A DNA stretch of 64,000 bases from Manihot esculenta (GCF_001659605.2 NC_035174.2:1614389-1678388), one strand, 5' to 3'; positions 53,201-64,000 are shown, numbered from the stretch's first letter. Notes: generated from the sequence alone by a model not told the origin. A program made the numbers and translations.

Positions 53201-56200
53201 TTAAAGGATATATCCCCATAACTATGCCAATTAACTAGGGATTTATATCTTTTATATATATATAAACTAATTAGAAAAGATAACATTTACATAGTTAACC
53301 TCTCATATTCAAGTGTAGTATAATATCGAAAAAGATTACATATTTACATACAAGTATACCTATAATTCAACTAACTAATTAGGAATATATATCCTTATAA
53401 TTATGCTAATTAATTAACTAGAAATTAATATAATATCTATACATTACATATATAAGTATGGCACTTCACTTTAAAATGACATCGTTTCACCTCTCGTCTA
53501 GGGCAATAGGGGACCTGTGACATAGTATAACAATCTTAATCACACCAAAAATGAAAGGCACATTACATTTGGAAAGTCATCACTATTGTTAGAATCTTAC
53601 GATTCTCAATTCAAATCTTACAATTTGAATCAATTTCCAACAAATCGATCGAATCTATAGGATGAATTTTAAATATACCTGAATCTTACGATTCTTGATT
53701 CAAATCTTACAATTTTTTATTCGAGTCTTACAATTCCCGATTTGATTCTGCATCTTGGTGGTTCAAATATACAAGGTAAATTACAAATGCCCCTGAATTA
53801 TGATTAAATTGAAAGAATCAATAGTAAATATAGTGAATTAATATGAATTGATCGAGTTTTCACCTGATCCAATCAATTATTTATAAAGGGTTTGTTAGAC
53901 CTTATATTTTTAAAATTTAAGATCTTATTCATTTTTACTATGAACCACCCATTCTTTTCTCTCCCCCTATTCTTTCTTTCCTCTTTTCTTTTAGTTAATT
54001 TACTTGACTACTTATAGTTGCCAAGTTATGACAATGTATATTAATAATATTAAAACCTGCTATCTTTTTTTACTATTTAATTATTTGATTAAATTTAAAT
54101 GAGAGTTTCAACATATATATAATAATAAGTATTGTCTACAATTCCAAAATTCATAATTTATAAGATAAAACTATATGACATAGAAAACGAATGTTATTCT
54201 ATTATAAAGAATATTTTTAATTATATAAATGATAATTATATATTTATCACAGCATGTCATTATAAGATATTTTTTCACTTATTTTTAGAACATATATCAT
54301 TTTTAGAATTTTTATCAAATCTTACAATCCGATTCGATTCTCGATTCTTGATTCATAAATGAAAACTTGATTTGAATCTCGATTTTTGACAACTATGAAA
54401 GTAATCTATTTATGGATATTAAAGTCCAGTTACAGTTTAGTTTAAAACATAGTTTATTAGGTAATATCAACCAGTTAAATTGAAATCTAATTTTCAACTA
54501 CAATAACAAAATTGGAAGAGTTTAATTATATATAAAACCAACAACTCAAAAAAAAAAATAGTGTCCTTTTTTTGCATAACATTCTTCTCCCTTATATAAA
54601 TCATAAATCACAAATCACAAATTTTCAAAATTCAAGTTCTGCTGCATAACTAGATGTTGCATGTTGGTAATCCGGAAGAGAAAACAAGGATTCTCATGCA
54701 TGGGCATAGGACCGATCACAACATAAATACCTAGTACTGCTGACTGAAACAACAAAGTCTTCAAAACAATGAACAGACTGTTTGAACAAAGCAGAAGAAA
54801 TTGTTATGCTCAATTTCAGAAGTAGTGAAGTGGATTCGGTCTTATCCTATTGCAGATGGACAATCTAATATGCAGGACAGCATGCAGCCATTCATGATCC
54901 AATAAAGGTACAATTAATACTTCAATTCTATAAATTTCACTCAATACTTCAGTTCTACTTAACAACAATGATGCTAGCAATAACAATAAAGCCAATGATA
55001 ATCCAACGTAACCATTATGAGTGGGATAAACTTACACCAATAAATAACCACAGCAGCTAAAAAATAACCGACCATAACAATCAACCCCCAATGGCTCTGC
55101 CCCTCGAAGTGACTTTCGAGGGCTTATCCAAGGCGTACACCTGTCTATGGCACACTCAGGGCAGAACCAGTCACCCTCTGGCAAATACTCATTGGCAACA
55201 CCTACACACTTTGAATGAAAGGCAGCAGGGCAACCATCACAGCATATCAAGCTCCCATCCATCTTACAAAGACAGCATTCATCACTATTCCAGTCAGTGG
55301 TGTCATCAACAACCTCCTCAGTTAAGCAAGAGCCAGCTGAGATGTCCATCCCAGTCCTGGCCCTTCTTTTCTTGAAAACCCCAGCACCCTTATTTCGATC
55401 AAAGTCCATATCAGACTCAGCGCCCAAAGATCTTCTATCAAGCTCTGACCTAATGGCTTCCACCTCAATTATATCATCACATAGCTGTTTCAGTATCTCA
55501 ATTTTCACAGAAACGGGCTGTTTGTAGTAGTCATTTTTTAAGAGATTCAAGTGACAAAAATTGAAGCAAGGTTTCAAATCTGAACCATGGATTAGGAAGT
55601 ACTCAACCATAAAAACAGGCCAAGTGTTCAAGTCCAACAAACCCCAGTTAATACTCCTACATCAATAGTCAATTAGGAAAAGATTAAGTACAAATAACTG
55701 GGGGTTCACAGATAGAATTAGCAGGCAAGAAGAATCAAAAAGCATACCTCAAGCAAATAGAAGCGGATTTGGAACCTTCATTTGAGAGGTACTCCAAATG
55801 CAATCTTAGAGTTTGCAAAAGGGAAACATGAATGCAATCAAACAATAAGCTAGGAGAGTTGCACTTCATAGCTGCCACAAATTCCTCCAACTCGAAGGGA
55901 CTTAAGAACAATAATATACTAAACGATCTTAGACAGGCATAAACGGATAAAATATTGATTATTGAAATTCCATCCAAATCCAAATTCTGTGAAGAAGGTG
56001 GCAGTTGCACCTTTGGAGGAAGAACCGCAGGCTCTTCAGGCCATTCACAAAAAGATTTCGCAGGTCTCTCCTCAGTTAATGCACTAACTGCTGGAGACAC
56101 AGATAAATCGTGGACTTCACTTAATGCTGTTGTGGTTGAAATATTGGTTTTAGCTGAACCTCGACGAGTACTCCTTCTCAGCACTGTCATTTGTGGTGTG

Positions 56201-57642
56201 GCATTCACATGATCTGAAAACTTTCTTCTCTTTCTACAATTACCTGTCACTTCTTTAGACGCACTTCCAATGTCATCTTGCTTCCCATCACTTACCACAA
56301 TACAATCTTTCTTGGAAACCTCAGCATATCCAAATGATGTTTCTAGTGCAGAACTTGAGGTATCAACCAGCTTTGCCCTCCTCTGACTAACATTACTTTC
56401 TTTATATGCACTTCCTATCTCACCTTCGTTCCCATAAATTACAGCCGCATCTGTAAATACTGTTGCTTCTGGTGCAGAATTCAAACTATTTGCAATGCTT
56501 CTCCTCCTCCCCCTCCTCCTCCTCCCACAACTCCCTTCTTTATTAGCACTTATCATATAACATCGGTTCCCATCAACCACCTCAGCAGAGTCCTCTTCTG
56601 TATTTTTAGCATCATGCACTTCAGCAGAATCACCAGCCCTGGAATCTTCACCAGAAATAGCCAACCCTACATATGAATCATTCTGGACATGAACTTCCTG
56701 CAAAGTCCCATTTACAGTAGCACCTTGCTTACGGATTCTATCCAAAGCTCCACTGGCATCATCCATCTCTCCAGTCCCTAATTTAACGATATTGCAATAT
56801 GTCCTTTCCTTGGCTTCCCCTCCAAAATCGCCATCCAAGTCAACCTTAACTTCCTTGTCCATTCCAAAATTCAAATCAAATCCACATTCCTTCTTCTGTC
56901 TCTCTGTGTGAGTAACCCCCATATCAACCTCCCACATATTCTCATCCACATCACTGTTCACATCCAAATTCAAGTCTATACACTCTCTCTTCTTCAGATT
57001 TCTCAAAATGTGGGTATTTAAATCATCCTCTTCATTCATATCAAACGCTTCATTTAAATTTAAGTTAAACCCAGCATTCAAATCAAGGGCCTCCTTGATG
57101 CTACAATTTCCAATCGTACTCCCATCATCAGACCCCCTTTCTCTCAAAGTCTCCACAACACCACTCCCTTTCTCCAGAGCTTCATTCAAATCAACGGTCA
57201 CATTTCCCAAATGCCGGTTACCACGATCAACTTCTCTCAAGTTCCCAATAAACCCATCAGTCACAACAACATTCCCATCCATATGGAATTTCCCATTAGC
57301 CTCAACGAGACCACCACTTTCTATCCCTAGGTTTTCTGCATTTGCCCGAGTATGAGAAATAGCATTACCTAACTCTTCTTCACCTCCTCGGTCTTCACGC
57401 TTCCTTGGCTCGACTCGACGGCGCTTCTTGGGCCTGCGGCCAAGCCGTTGCTTGTGGTCAGCGGGGTTAGCTTCTTTGCAGTCCAACAGAGCAGCGACCT
57501 CAGAGAAATCGAGCTCCTCAGAATCGCCGTCCTCGTAGACGATCTCGAAGAAGCCGGACGACGCGTCGTACGATTGGATGAAGCCTGAGAAGACACCGTA
57601 GCCCTCAAACTCCTTCTCAACAATTTTGCCGACGAACTCCAT
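47239..57642 (-). CDS. DDT/WHIM and PHD zinc-finger chromatin protein (PTM / At5g22760 family)
   Basis: Nine exons in coding order: 57642-55748, 55656-55036, 52878-51780, 51400-51118, 51017-50893, 50349-49889, 49126-49098, 48913-48281 and 47924-47239; 5832 nt, 1943 residues, phases consistent. An N-terminal Tudor/Agenet-like segment (MEFVGKIVEKEFEGYGVFSG) precedes a basic stretch GRRPKKRRRVEPRKRE. A long region rich in DLN motifs follows, then a DDT-WHIM region (about 560-700, with LSPFELEEFVAAM). A PHD finger lies at about 757-803 (CCLCKMDGSLICCDGCPAAF). Two more Cys/His-rich fingers lie near 1485-1530 (HQCAHCNKDVPIR...) and 1690-1748 (CERCGEWFHADAFG). Highly basic KKKKVAVVV/RRSPRKAK segments lie between them. 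Members are nuclear chromatin proteins; the named relative PTM is described as having membrane segments, but none is evident here. Larger than Arabidopsis relatives, as I recall them at about 1570 residues. Confidence 0.9.
49813..49832. repeat. (CA)n microsatellite in an intron of the DDT-PHD gene
   Basis: About ten CA units are followed by further CACACA fragments to 49858, just past the donor of exon 6. Confidence 0.9.
53010..54400. repeat. Repeat-derived DNA in intron 2 of the DDT-PHD gene
   Basis: This 2.16-kb intron holds a GC-rich patch with GGCGCTGGGCGAGGCGC and related CCTCACC repeats (53030-53110). Further on it holds many copies of GAATCTTACGATTC / CAAATCTTACAA type units (53589-53757) that recur inversely near 54318-54390. 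The second set resembles the degenerate ends of a hAT-like or MITE family. I could not fix termini or target duplications. Confidence 0.45.
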
Positions 57643-58139
57643 AGTTTGATCTGAGTCTAAAATAAGAACATAAATGGGGAGGTGAGGAACACTGTGTTTT
57701 GTTTAGTCTTTTGGTCTCCTGTGCGTTTCTCTCTCTAGAATTGGGTTTACTTCCCCTTTACTCTTTGGGTAGAGAGACAAAGGGAGAGGAGGCTTGGGCG
57801 AGCGTTAGAGAGAGAAATCCACTTTCTCTCTCTACAATTGCTTTTATCGCTCACATGAAATCTAGAGCGGGAGGATGGAGAGAAGTGGACTTCTCCAATT
57901 CATGATGCCTAATTAGTTAGGTAATTTTGACTTCGGACTGAGAAAAATATACATTAAATTAATTTAGAATAATTTTTAATTGATAGTATTTAGCAAAAAT
58001 ATTCTTAATAATATTGTCGAATACTTGAAAAAAAAAATCAAGCTTTTTTTTTTTTTCAATTTCTAATATGCATTGTCGAACACTTGCATGCACGTTCAGA
58101 TGGTGAAGCCACCACGCCACTCTTTTATTGTTGATTCGA
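57643..58139. other. 5' flank of the DDT-PHD gene
   Basis: CTCTCTCT-rich sequence at 57729-57840 directly upstream of the reverse-strand start is probable 5' UTR and promoter. From 57950 it is AT-rich spacer with an A-run and T-run at 58028-58056. No gene seen. Confidence 0.5.
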
Positions 58140-59041
58140 AAATGCTATGAAACTGGAGAGGCACTTGGAGAACTCTCCCGGTTTCCTCGAGCCACGACTT
58201 TCGAATTTCAATAAGACTTACAGTACAGTGTGCTTTTAGCTCAAGAAGAATTATATCGGAAGCAGAGAGCTAAACAGCACTGACTTGCTCATGGAGAGTC
58301 CAACTCTGCATATTTCCATCGCATGGAATCTTGGCCAAAATAGAAAAGCTCCATCTCACAGTTGAAGGATGACTCGCATGATTGGTTAACGTGGGATACA
58401 GGTTATCTAATGTTATTGTTGATTACTTTCAAAAGTTGTTTCGTGCTCAATTGGTGATATGGATGCGGTTTTAAACTGTGTATATAAAAGAGTCACTGAT
58501 GCTTATATGAATTATTAAGCCGTTCCTATTCAGCTGAGGAGGTAAAGATGCACTTTTTGCCATGCAAGCAGACAAATGTCCAGGTCCTGATGAATTGACT
58601 CTGCTGGTTTTTATCAAACATATTGGGATATTGCCGGTCCTAATGTTATCAGCATTTGTTTATAGTGTTTAAATCAGGGTGCCTCAACTCTAAGAAAAAA
58701 TCAAACTTCCATTGTTCTCATCCCAAAGAAAAAGCAGCTTGAGTATGTATCAGATTTGCGGCCTATTTTTTCATGTAATGTTATTGAGAAGTTCATTGCT
58801 AAGATGATAGCCAATCGTTTGAAATAGGTTTGTGTGATATAATTTCTGTAAGTTCAAAGTACTTTTGTGCCACAATGGTTGATCTCTGATAATTTCTTGA
58901 TTGCTTATGAACTTAATCATTATTTGCAAAGAAAATCAAGGGACAAGTTGGTTATGTTGCATTGAAAACTGATATGAGTAAAACATACGATCAGTTGAAT
59001 GGGTGTTTTTGCAACAGTGGCTAATTGGAATGGGTTTCAAT

Positions 59042-59512
59042 TAGGGCTGTCCAATCGGTCGGTTTGATTTGGAACCGAACTGAACCGAATTGTAAAAATA
59101 TTAAAAATAAAAAAAACCGATTATAAAAATATAATCGAATCGATAAAAATCAGTTCGATTACTTCAAACCGAAATCTGTAATTTTTTTTAATTTTCTGTG
59201 TTTAATTTCCTTAGAATAATTTAATAAATATTTCTCATAAATTTATCAATAAATATTATCCAAATACATAATGATAATACTTAAAAAATTTATATAAACT
59301 CATGTAAAATTTAAAAATATGTATAAAATCAATGTTTCACATAATAAAAATATGTATAAAATCGATTATTCGATTTGTCGGTTATTTAACACGTTTTCCG
59401 AATCGAAAACCGAATAAGCCAGAAAATACTAACCGAATCGAATATTTCAATTAAGCAAACCATAACTGATCAATTCGATTTTTCAGTTCAAACCGATTTA
59501 TGCTCTCCCCTA
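59042..59512. mobile_element. hAT-type MITE inserted in the LINE
   Basis: The 471-bp insert has inverted ends TAGGGCTGTCCAATCGGTCG and, from the other side, TAGGGGAGAGCATAAATCGG, with CGGTTTG shared further in. It is flanked by 8-bp direct repeats GTTTCAAT (59034-59041) and GTTTTAAT (59513-59520) differing at one base. LINE reading resumes across the insert (MGF-N then FNEI), proving later insertion. AACCGAA/CGGTT-rich sub-terminal repeats fill it, and no coding frame is present. Confidence 0.85.
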
Positions 59513-60821
59513 GTTTTAATGAAATTAGGGTGCAAACAACTTTCATCACTTTTGTCCGGTATTCCATATCTTTTGGGGGCCGAAATTATGGAAGTATCAT
59601 TCTTTCTCGTGGGCTGCAACAAAATGAGCTATCATCACGGTATTTATTTATATTGTGTATAGAAGGTTTGACTGATTTATTTTATGATAGAATTCGTCAT
59701 AGTTTGATACATAGCATATAGAATTCGTCGTAGTTTGAGACATAGCGTGCACGTGATTAAATAAGTTTCGATGATAGCTATTTTTTTTATCGAGTTTCTA
59801 TGGTGAGTTGTTTGTGGTAAAAGAATGTTTTCGTTTGTATGAAATGGCTTTTGGGCGAATGGTTAATTATGATAAGTCTTCAACCTATTTTAGTCACAAT
59901 ATTAGCATCATTGAAAAAGGAGTTTTGTGTTCTTCTTTGGGTGTTTCTCTTCAGCACAGCTCTGCTACTTATCTAGGTTTGCCTTCGTTTATTGACTGTA
60001 ATAAATATGATGTGTTTCGGTTTGTATTACACAAAGTGTGGAAAAGGATCCAGAGTTGGCATAGTTCGTATTTGTCATGAGCAAGTAAGAAAGTTTTGGT
60101 TAAATCTATTGCACAAACTATTCTATCCTACATTATGAGTGTCTTTTTGCTTCCTAAAAATTTATGTTCTAAGCTTGAATGTGTTATGAATAAATTTTGG
60201 TGTTGTAATAAATCTTCTGGAGGCGTAATTCGATGGCTTAGGTGGGGAGATCTATGTACTCATAAGAATGCCGTGGTCTTGGCTTTCCAAAAGTTCATAA
60301 GTTTAATATAGAAATGCTTTGGAAACAAGCTCGAGGTTTCTTAATAATACCAGCTCTTTGGTATCTAGAGTTTTCAAAGCATGCCATGATCCTCATTCTT
60401 TATTTTTTGAGTCACAATGGGGTAACAATTCAAGTTTTACAATGCTGGAGCATATGGTAAGCTGGTTATCTTTTAAAAGAAGGATCACAATGATGTATTG
60501 GTGGTGATGGTCATTCAATATTTATCTGGAGAGATTCATTGTTGCCATTAGTTGAGAACCCGTACATTCGATCCTCTAATAATTTTGGCATTACCCATAT
60601 GCTTGTAAATTTTCTAATTGATGCTCATGCTCGATAATGGAATTTGGATGCTTTGTATAATTTTTTTATAGCTCGGGATATTCAATTTATCTTGCAAATT
60701 CCTTTTGAGTATAAATATAGTAGCTGATTCTTGGTAATGTCCTACAGCTCGGAAGGGTAACTAAACGAATTATCTTTTACTCTCACAACTGGGTGAGACA
60801 TTGCCAGTGTCTCCATTGATC

Positions 60822-60885
60822 GTCATTTATAGAAAAGGTTCTGGACTGTTAAGGTCATTTATAGAAAAGGTTCTGGACTGTTAAA
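60822..60885. repeat. Two-copy 32-bp tandem duplication in the LINE
   Basis: Two adjacent units beginning GTCATTTATAGAAAAGGTTC differ only in the last base. The near identity shows a recent duplication compared with the decayed LINE around it. Confidence 0.9.
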
Positions 60886-61320
60886 ATACCTAAAAAGGTT
60901 AAATTGGTAGCTTAGAGATTGATTCAAGATGTCCTTCCTGTGAATACTAAGCTTTTGTTACGCATGGTTGATGTATAGTCTTTGCCCAATCTATCATGTG
61001 ACGGAAGAAACAGTGATGCATGCTTTTTTTCATTGTGATATTACCATAGATGTTAGGTCTCTGACTCATCTTTTACTTGAGGTTCTTTATATTCTGTTGA
61101 AAAATAAATTATTTCTATTCTTATGCATTGTTTATTGGAGGATATTGCTCGGATTTTTATGCCTTTATGGGTTTATGGTGAAATCAAAATAATGGAGTTT
61201 GGGATTTCAAGCTTTGTAATGTTGATCAAATTAAATCCTTTGCATTTGCTTATTATGAGGACTGGAGTGTGGCACAACATAGTTTTTGATCTCCCATTAC
61301 TTGAGCTGGTTAGTTAGGTT

Positions 61321-62299
61321 GTCTTCTAAAAGGATGTGTGATACGTACATGGCTATTAGTGATATTTTATCTTTCAGATACAAAACATCTTAAATTACTC
61401 TTAATTTTTAAAGATGAAAAACAAATATGTAGAAATTACGAGCAACTTTAGTATTAAAAATAACCGCCAGATACAGCTACAGAGTTGCTCATTTGAACTC
61501 CATAATTTTAAAGAAATATGTAGATGGCATCCAGAAATTAATCTCGTTAAAGGTCATTTAAAATTTTATTTATTGATATGAGAAAGTGACCTCAAGGAGC
61601 AGAGGATGGGGCGTCGTCGAGCAAGCAGGAGTTTTCGGGAGAAGGTGGCGTTAGGAAAAAGGTGGAAAAGAAGGCAAAACGTTATCCTAGCCTGCCCACC
61701 TTCACTTGTTGATTTTACAATTTCCAAATTTCAAATTTAATGCATATTAACAGGTATTTGTTTTTTTTTAAAAAAAAAATATTAACGTTTATTGTTTAAA
61801 AAAACTACTATTATTAAACAATACAAGATATAACATTTATGTCCGTTCACCAAATAAGTTATTGCACAGGAGTTTGACGAACATGGAGGGAATCTGAGCA
61901 AAAAAAAAACTCACGCCATTAGGCATGAGCATCAGAAGCTCCATTTATAAAAGTCGATTATGCTTAAAGAAAAATCATGCACCATCAAATAAACAGAACC
62001 ATAGATTTTGTTAGCTTCCGATTTCTACCATGCTTACTAGTGTACCATATAGTTTGAAGTAGCTGGGGATAAAAATTAAGGTTTAAAATAACACAAACAT
62101 AAAAATCAGCTTAACTCACCCCGACTTCAACTTTTTCATTCATATACATCAACAAATTTGAGGTATAAAGAAGGGGAAAAGATAATGTTAACGCGGAAGA
62201 TGGTACAAAATTTAGCTCGGTGACACCCCAATGAGTGGCCCACGCAAACCATAATAAACTTGCTTTCAAGAAAAGAGGATGCACATTTCCAGAAAATAC
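61321..62299. other. Intergenic or intronic DNA near the right end
   Basis: It is largely AT-rich with an A/T run near 61760-61785. A GC-rich patch occurs at 61590-61690. It is probably 3' flank or intron of the reverse-strand gene to the right; I see no certain exon. Confidence 0.4.
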
Positions 62300-63931
62300 C
62301 TCTGCATCTAACTTCTCAATGTGAAGCCATATCTGCAACACATTGCACATGCATGCATGTGAGAAACATAAATCTCCATCACGAAGCACATTGTATTTCA
62401 TGGAAAGCATGTACACAATTTTCTTCCTTTTTCAAATTGATGGAAAATGAAGAGAGCTTACTCCCGAACACAATCAGCGGCACGTCATTGAAAACACTTC
62501 AAACCAGCTAACTTCTAGTCCCAGACAATAAAAAGGTAAGACCAGCAATGTATGTGCCACCAAAAATCTCAATCTTTTAGAAGTTAATTACTAATAAATT
62601 GTTTAAATTAAAAATTAAAATCGGGATAGAAGGCTGGAAATGAAATTAGTTATGCTCTAGTTGTTTATGGTGTTGCAGTCACATCCAATTCTACTGCATT
62701 GTGAAAATGAAATTACTTCTCTAAAATGGGAGTTGCATAGCAGGTGCCCTCTATTTAATGTCAATTAATTATGTTTTCCATAAGCCTGACTGGGGAGAGA
62801 AAAAAGAAAAGATGCTCTTCAAGGACACCCAACGAGATGACCACAACTAATTATATGGGCAAATAACTATCATGCTCCTCTGCAGACAGTATGGCTACAT
62901 CATAGGCTCTTGCCGGGATGATTGGCCATGACACCCACAAAGAAAGGAACAAGGACGGAGGAATCCAGGACAGAAGAGGTTTTTCCTCAGCTAGGTTTGT
63001 TAAATAAGGTAAATAGATGAGCAAACCACAGGAATTTTAACATGAAGTCCATGTCAGAGAGGTTGTGAAATTGGTTACTGCTCAGTAACAATGCTAACCT
63101 ATAAGTGTGCATGTGATGGTATTTACCTCAGAAGCATATTGCCTTGAGAATGCCTTGACATAGCCTAGAGTTGACAAACACCACTGTTCCTGTTCACCTA
63201 CATTATAGACATTACTTGCCTTCTCGCCATTGGACTGACTGCCAGAGTTCAGAAGAAGTAAGGTTAATGCACAATTGACTATCATACAATGAAATTTATG
63301 GAAGAAGAGACAGAGAGAGACAGAGACAGATAAATAGAGAAGGTAAGACATGGAAGGTCACCTCTTTTTGGGTCTTCAATTTGTTGAATCCACGTCAGTT
63401 GTGGAAAGGCAACTTGCCCTTTATATGGACCATAGACTCTGAGTTAATTTTTGAGGTGAATTAGGTCTGACTCAAATTTAACATGGTATTAGAGCCCACT
63501 CTCCGATTAGGGGCATGAGAGGGTGTGGTTGAACCCCATAATCGATTGTGAGGTGCCTTGAAACATGGTATTAGAGCCCACTCTCCGATTAGGGGCATGA
63601 GAGGGTGTGGTTGAACCCCATAATCGATTGTGAGGTGCCTTGAATCACATTGTGAAAAGGGGTAATGTGCCCTTATATGAGTTATAAACAGTCCTCTCCT
63701 TGAGCTATCCAAACTCATCTCCTTGAACTAGCCTTTGGAGTGAATAAGGTCTCATCCAAATTTAACACAATTCTCATTATCCACTTCCATTTCCAATGAT
63801 TCATCAAGGTCAACAACCATTTCATCTGCTTGAATTGATTTCAATGCCCCCAAGGATTGAGCTTTAAATGCATTGGGCAAGCCTTCCATCAGCACATTTG
63901 AGAAACTTTTGTACAATGAGAGGAACAATGC
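62300..63931 (-). CDS. Unidentified multi-exon gene, partial, with a transposon-split exon
   Basis: Three exon candidates read on the reverse strand. The first, beginning 63931 after acceptor GCAG, encodes ALFLSLYKSFSNVLMEGLPN, then FKAQSLGALKSIQADEMVVD and LDESLEMEVDNEN. The second (63238-63127) encodes SQSNGEKASNVYNVGEQEQ and then WCLSTLGYVKAFSRQYASE. The third (62332-62300) encodes IWLHIEKLDAE before a GT donor; if unspliced it runs to a stop at 62111. I do not recognise the family. The first exon is interrupted at 63772 by a miniature retroelement. Across the empty site the exon would end in ...AAAAAGAG before a GTGACC donor near 63360, in phase with the next exon, but a TGA arises at the junction. 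The gene continues beyond the right edge. It may be damaged or use a new donor at the element edge. Confidence 0.5.
63382..63767 (+). mobile_element. TRIM-like miniature LTR retroelement with duplicated interior
   Basis: The 386-bp insert begins TGTTGAATCC, ends AATTTAACA, and is flanked by perfect 5-bp duplications CAATT (63377-63381 and 63768-63772). A left LTR of about 102 bp (63382-63483) is followed directly by TGGTATTAGAGCCC, a tRNA-Met-type primer-binding site. The right LTR (about 63640-63767) shares TTGTG-x-AAAGG, GTGCCCTTATATG-like sequence and GGTCT...CAAATTTAACA. The interior exists as two 82-bp copies, identical as far as I can see (63481-63562, 63563-63644). Confidence 0.8.
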
Positions 63932-64000
63932 CTGCATATGCAATCATGTCAGGGCTCATAACACGCCAACCTCATTGAAAATAGGAATATGTTATTAGTA

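Larger units (their letters stand above)
58140..61320 (+). mobile_element. Degenerate LINE (non-LTR retrotransposon), pol fragment
   Basis: The relic spans two segments (58140-59041 and about 59513-61320) around a MITE. Forward-strand fragments in shifting frames show LINE reverse-transcriptase blocks: SNVIVDYFQKLFRAQ (about 58411), VALKTDMSKTYDQL (about 58960), GSIILSRGLQQNELSSRYLF (59595-59650), AFGRMVNYDKSSTYFS (59835), LPKNLCSKLECVMNKFWC (60152), and a zf-RVT-like CPIYHVTEETVMHAFFHCD (60980-61035). Stops and frameshifts are frequent, so it is inactive. The start with the endonuclease and a poly-A tail were not identified. Confidence 0.85.

Noticed and set aside
61592..61660. Possible last exon of the right-end gene (reverse strand, ending ENSCLLDDAPSSAP then stop)
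   Set aside because: No AG acceptor exists in the open stretch before it; an in-frame stop lies upstream, so it cannot be joined to the other exons.

Overview
This window is nuclear DNA of a flowering plant. The genes are intron-rich with GT-AG junctions, several products are plant-specific (the CHLD subunit of plastid magnesium chelatase, a membrane-anchored hexokinase-like protein, a DDT-PHD protein of the PTM family), intergenic DNA is AT-rich, and copia, gypsy, LINE, hAT-like, Mutator-like and miniature LTR elements are nested in one another. Protein sequences look like a eudicot, possibly a Malpighiales or Euphorbiaceae species; that placement is inference only.

Layout. 1-2933: a reverse-strand Ty1/copia relic cut down to LTR-gag-integrase-LTR. 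It lies next to, and probably inside an intron of, a forward DnaJ/TPR gene whose last exons are at 3146-4496. 5233-10250: two copies of a local duplication; the first carries a small reverse-strand gene of unknown function (5979-6488). Between the copies is about 2.5 kb of extremely AT-rich DNA. 10870-14662 (-): a 12-exon saccharopine dehydrogenase-like oxidoreductase. 14663-24432: about 9.8 kb without an intact gene, holding a 3.37 kb long-TIR DNA transposon with a gypsy-type solo LTR nested in it (5-bp target duplication), an AAT microsatellite and an orphan promoter-like segment. 24433-29189 (+): hexokinase-like HKL1 type, 9 exons. 30623-33848 (+): THUMPD1/Tan1-like tRNA acetylation adaptor, 7 exons, with one apparent GC-AG intron. 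34451-35854 (-): UBE2C-class ubiquitin-conjugating enzyme, 6 exons. 36685-44845 (+): CHLD, 15 exons, with a miniature LTR retrotransposon in intron 11. 47239-57642 (-): a 1943-residue DDT/WHIM-PHD chromatin protein, 9 exons. 58140-61320: a decayed LINE split by a 471-bp hAT-type MITE. 62300-63931 (-): exons of an unidentified gene, one of them interrupted by a 386-bp TRIM-like element with a perfect 5-bp duplication.

For the six complete multi-exon genes, exon phases close exactly: 1224, 1521, 1197, 543, 2265 and 5832 nt, all multiples of three, each ending in a stop. They therefore look intact. From memory, Arabidopsis keeps the saccharopine dehydrogenase-like gene, HKL1 and UBC20 close together on chromosome 1 (At1g50450, At1g50460, At1g50490), and the THUMP and DnaJ/TPR genes close together on chromosome 5 (At5g12410, At5g12430). 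The window would then show the unfractionated ancestral order of two Arabidopsis segments. No single metabolic pathway links the genes; they are conserved housekeeping and regulatory loci in a TE-rich setting. I found no clearly new biological system. The most unusual points are the exon-interrupting TRIM at the right end, the nested element at 16.7-20.1 kb, the partly restored catalytic motifs of the HKL1-type protein and the DLN-rich N-terminus of the DDT-PHD protein.
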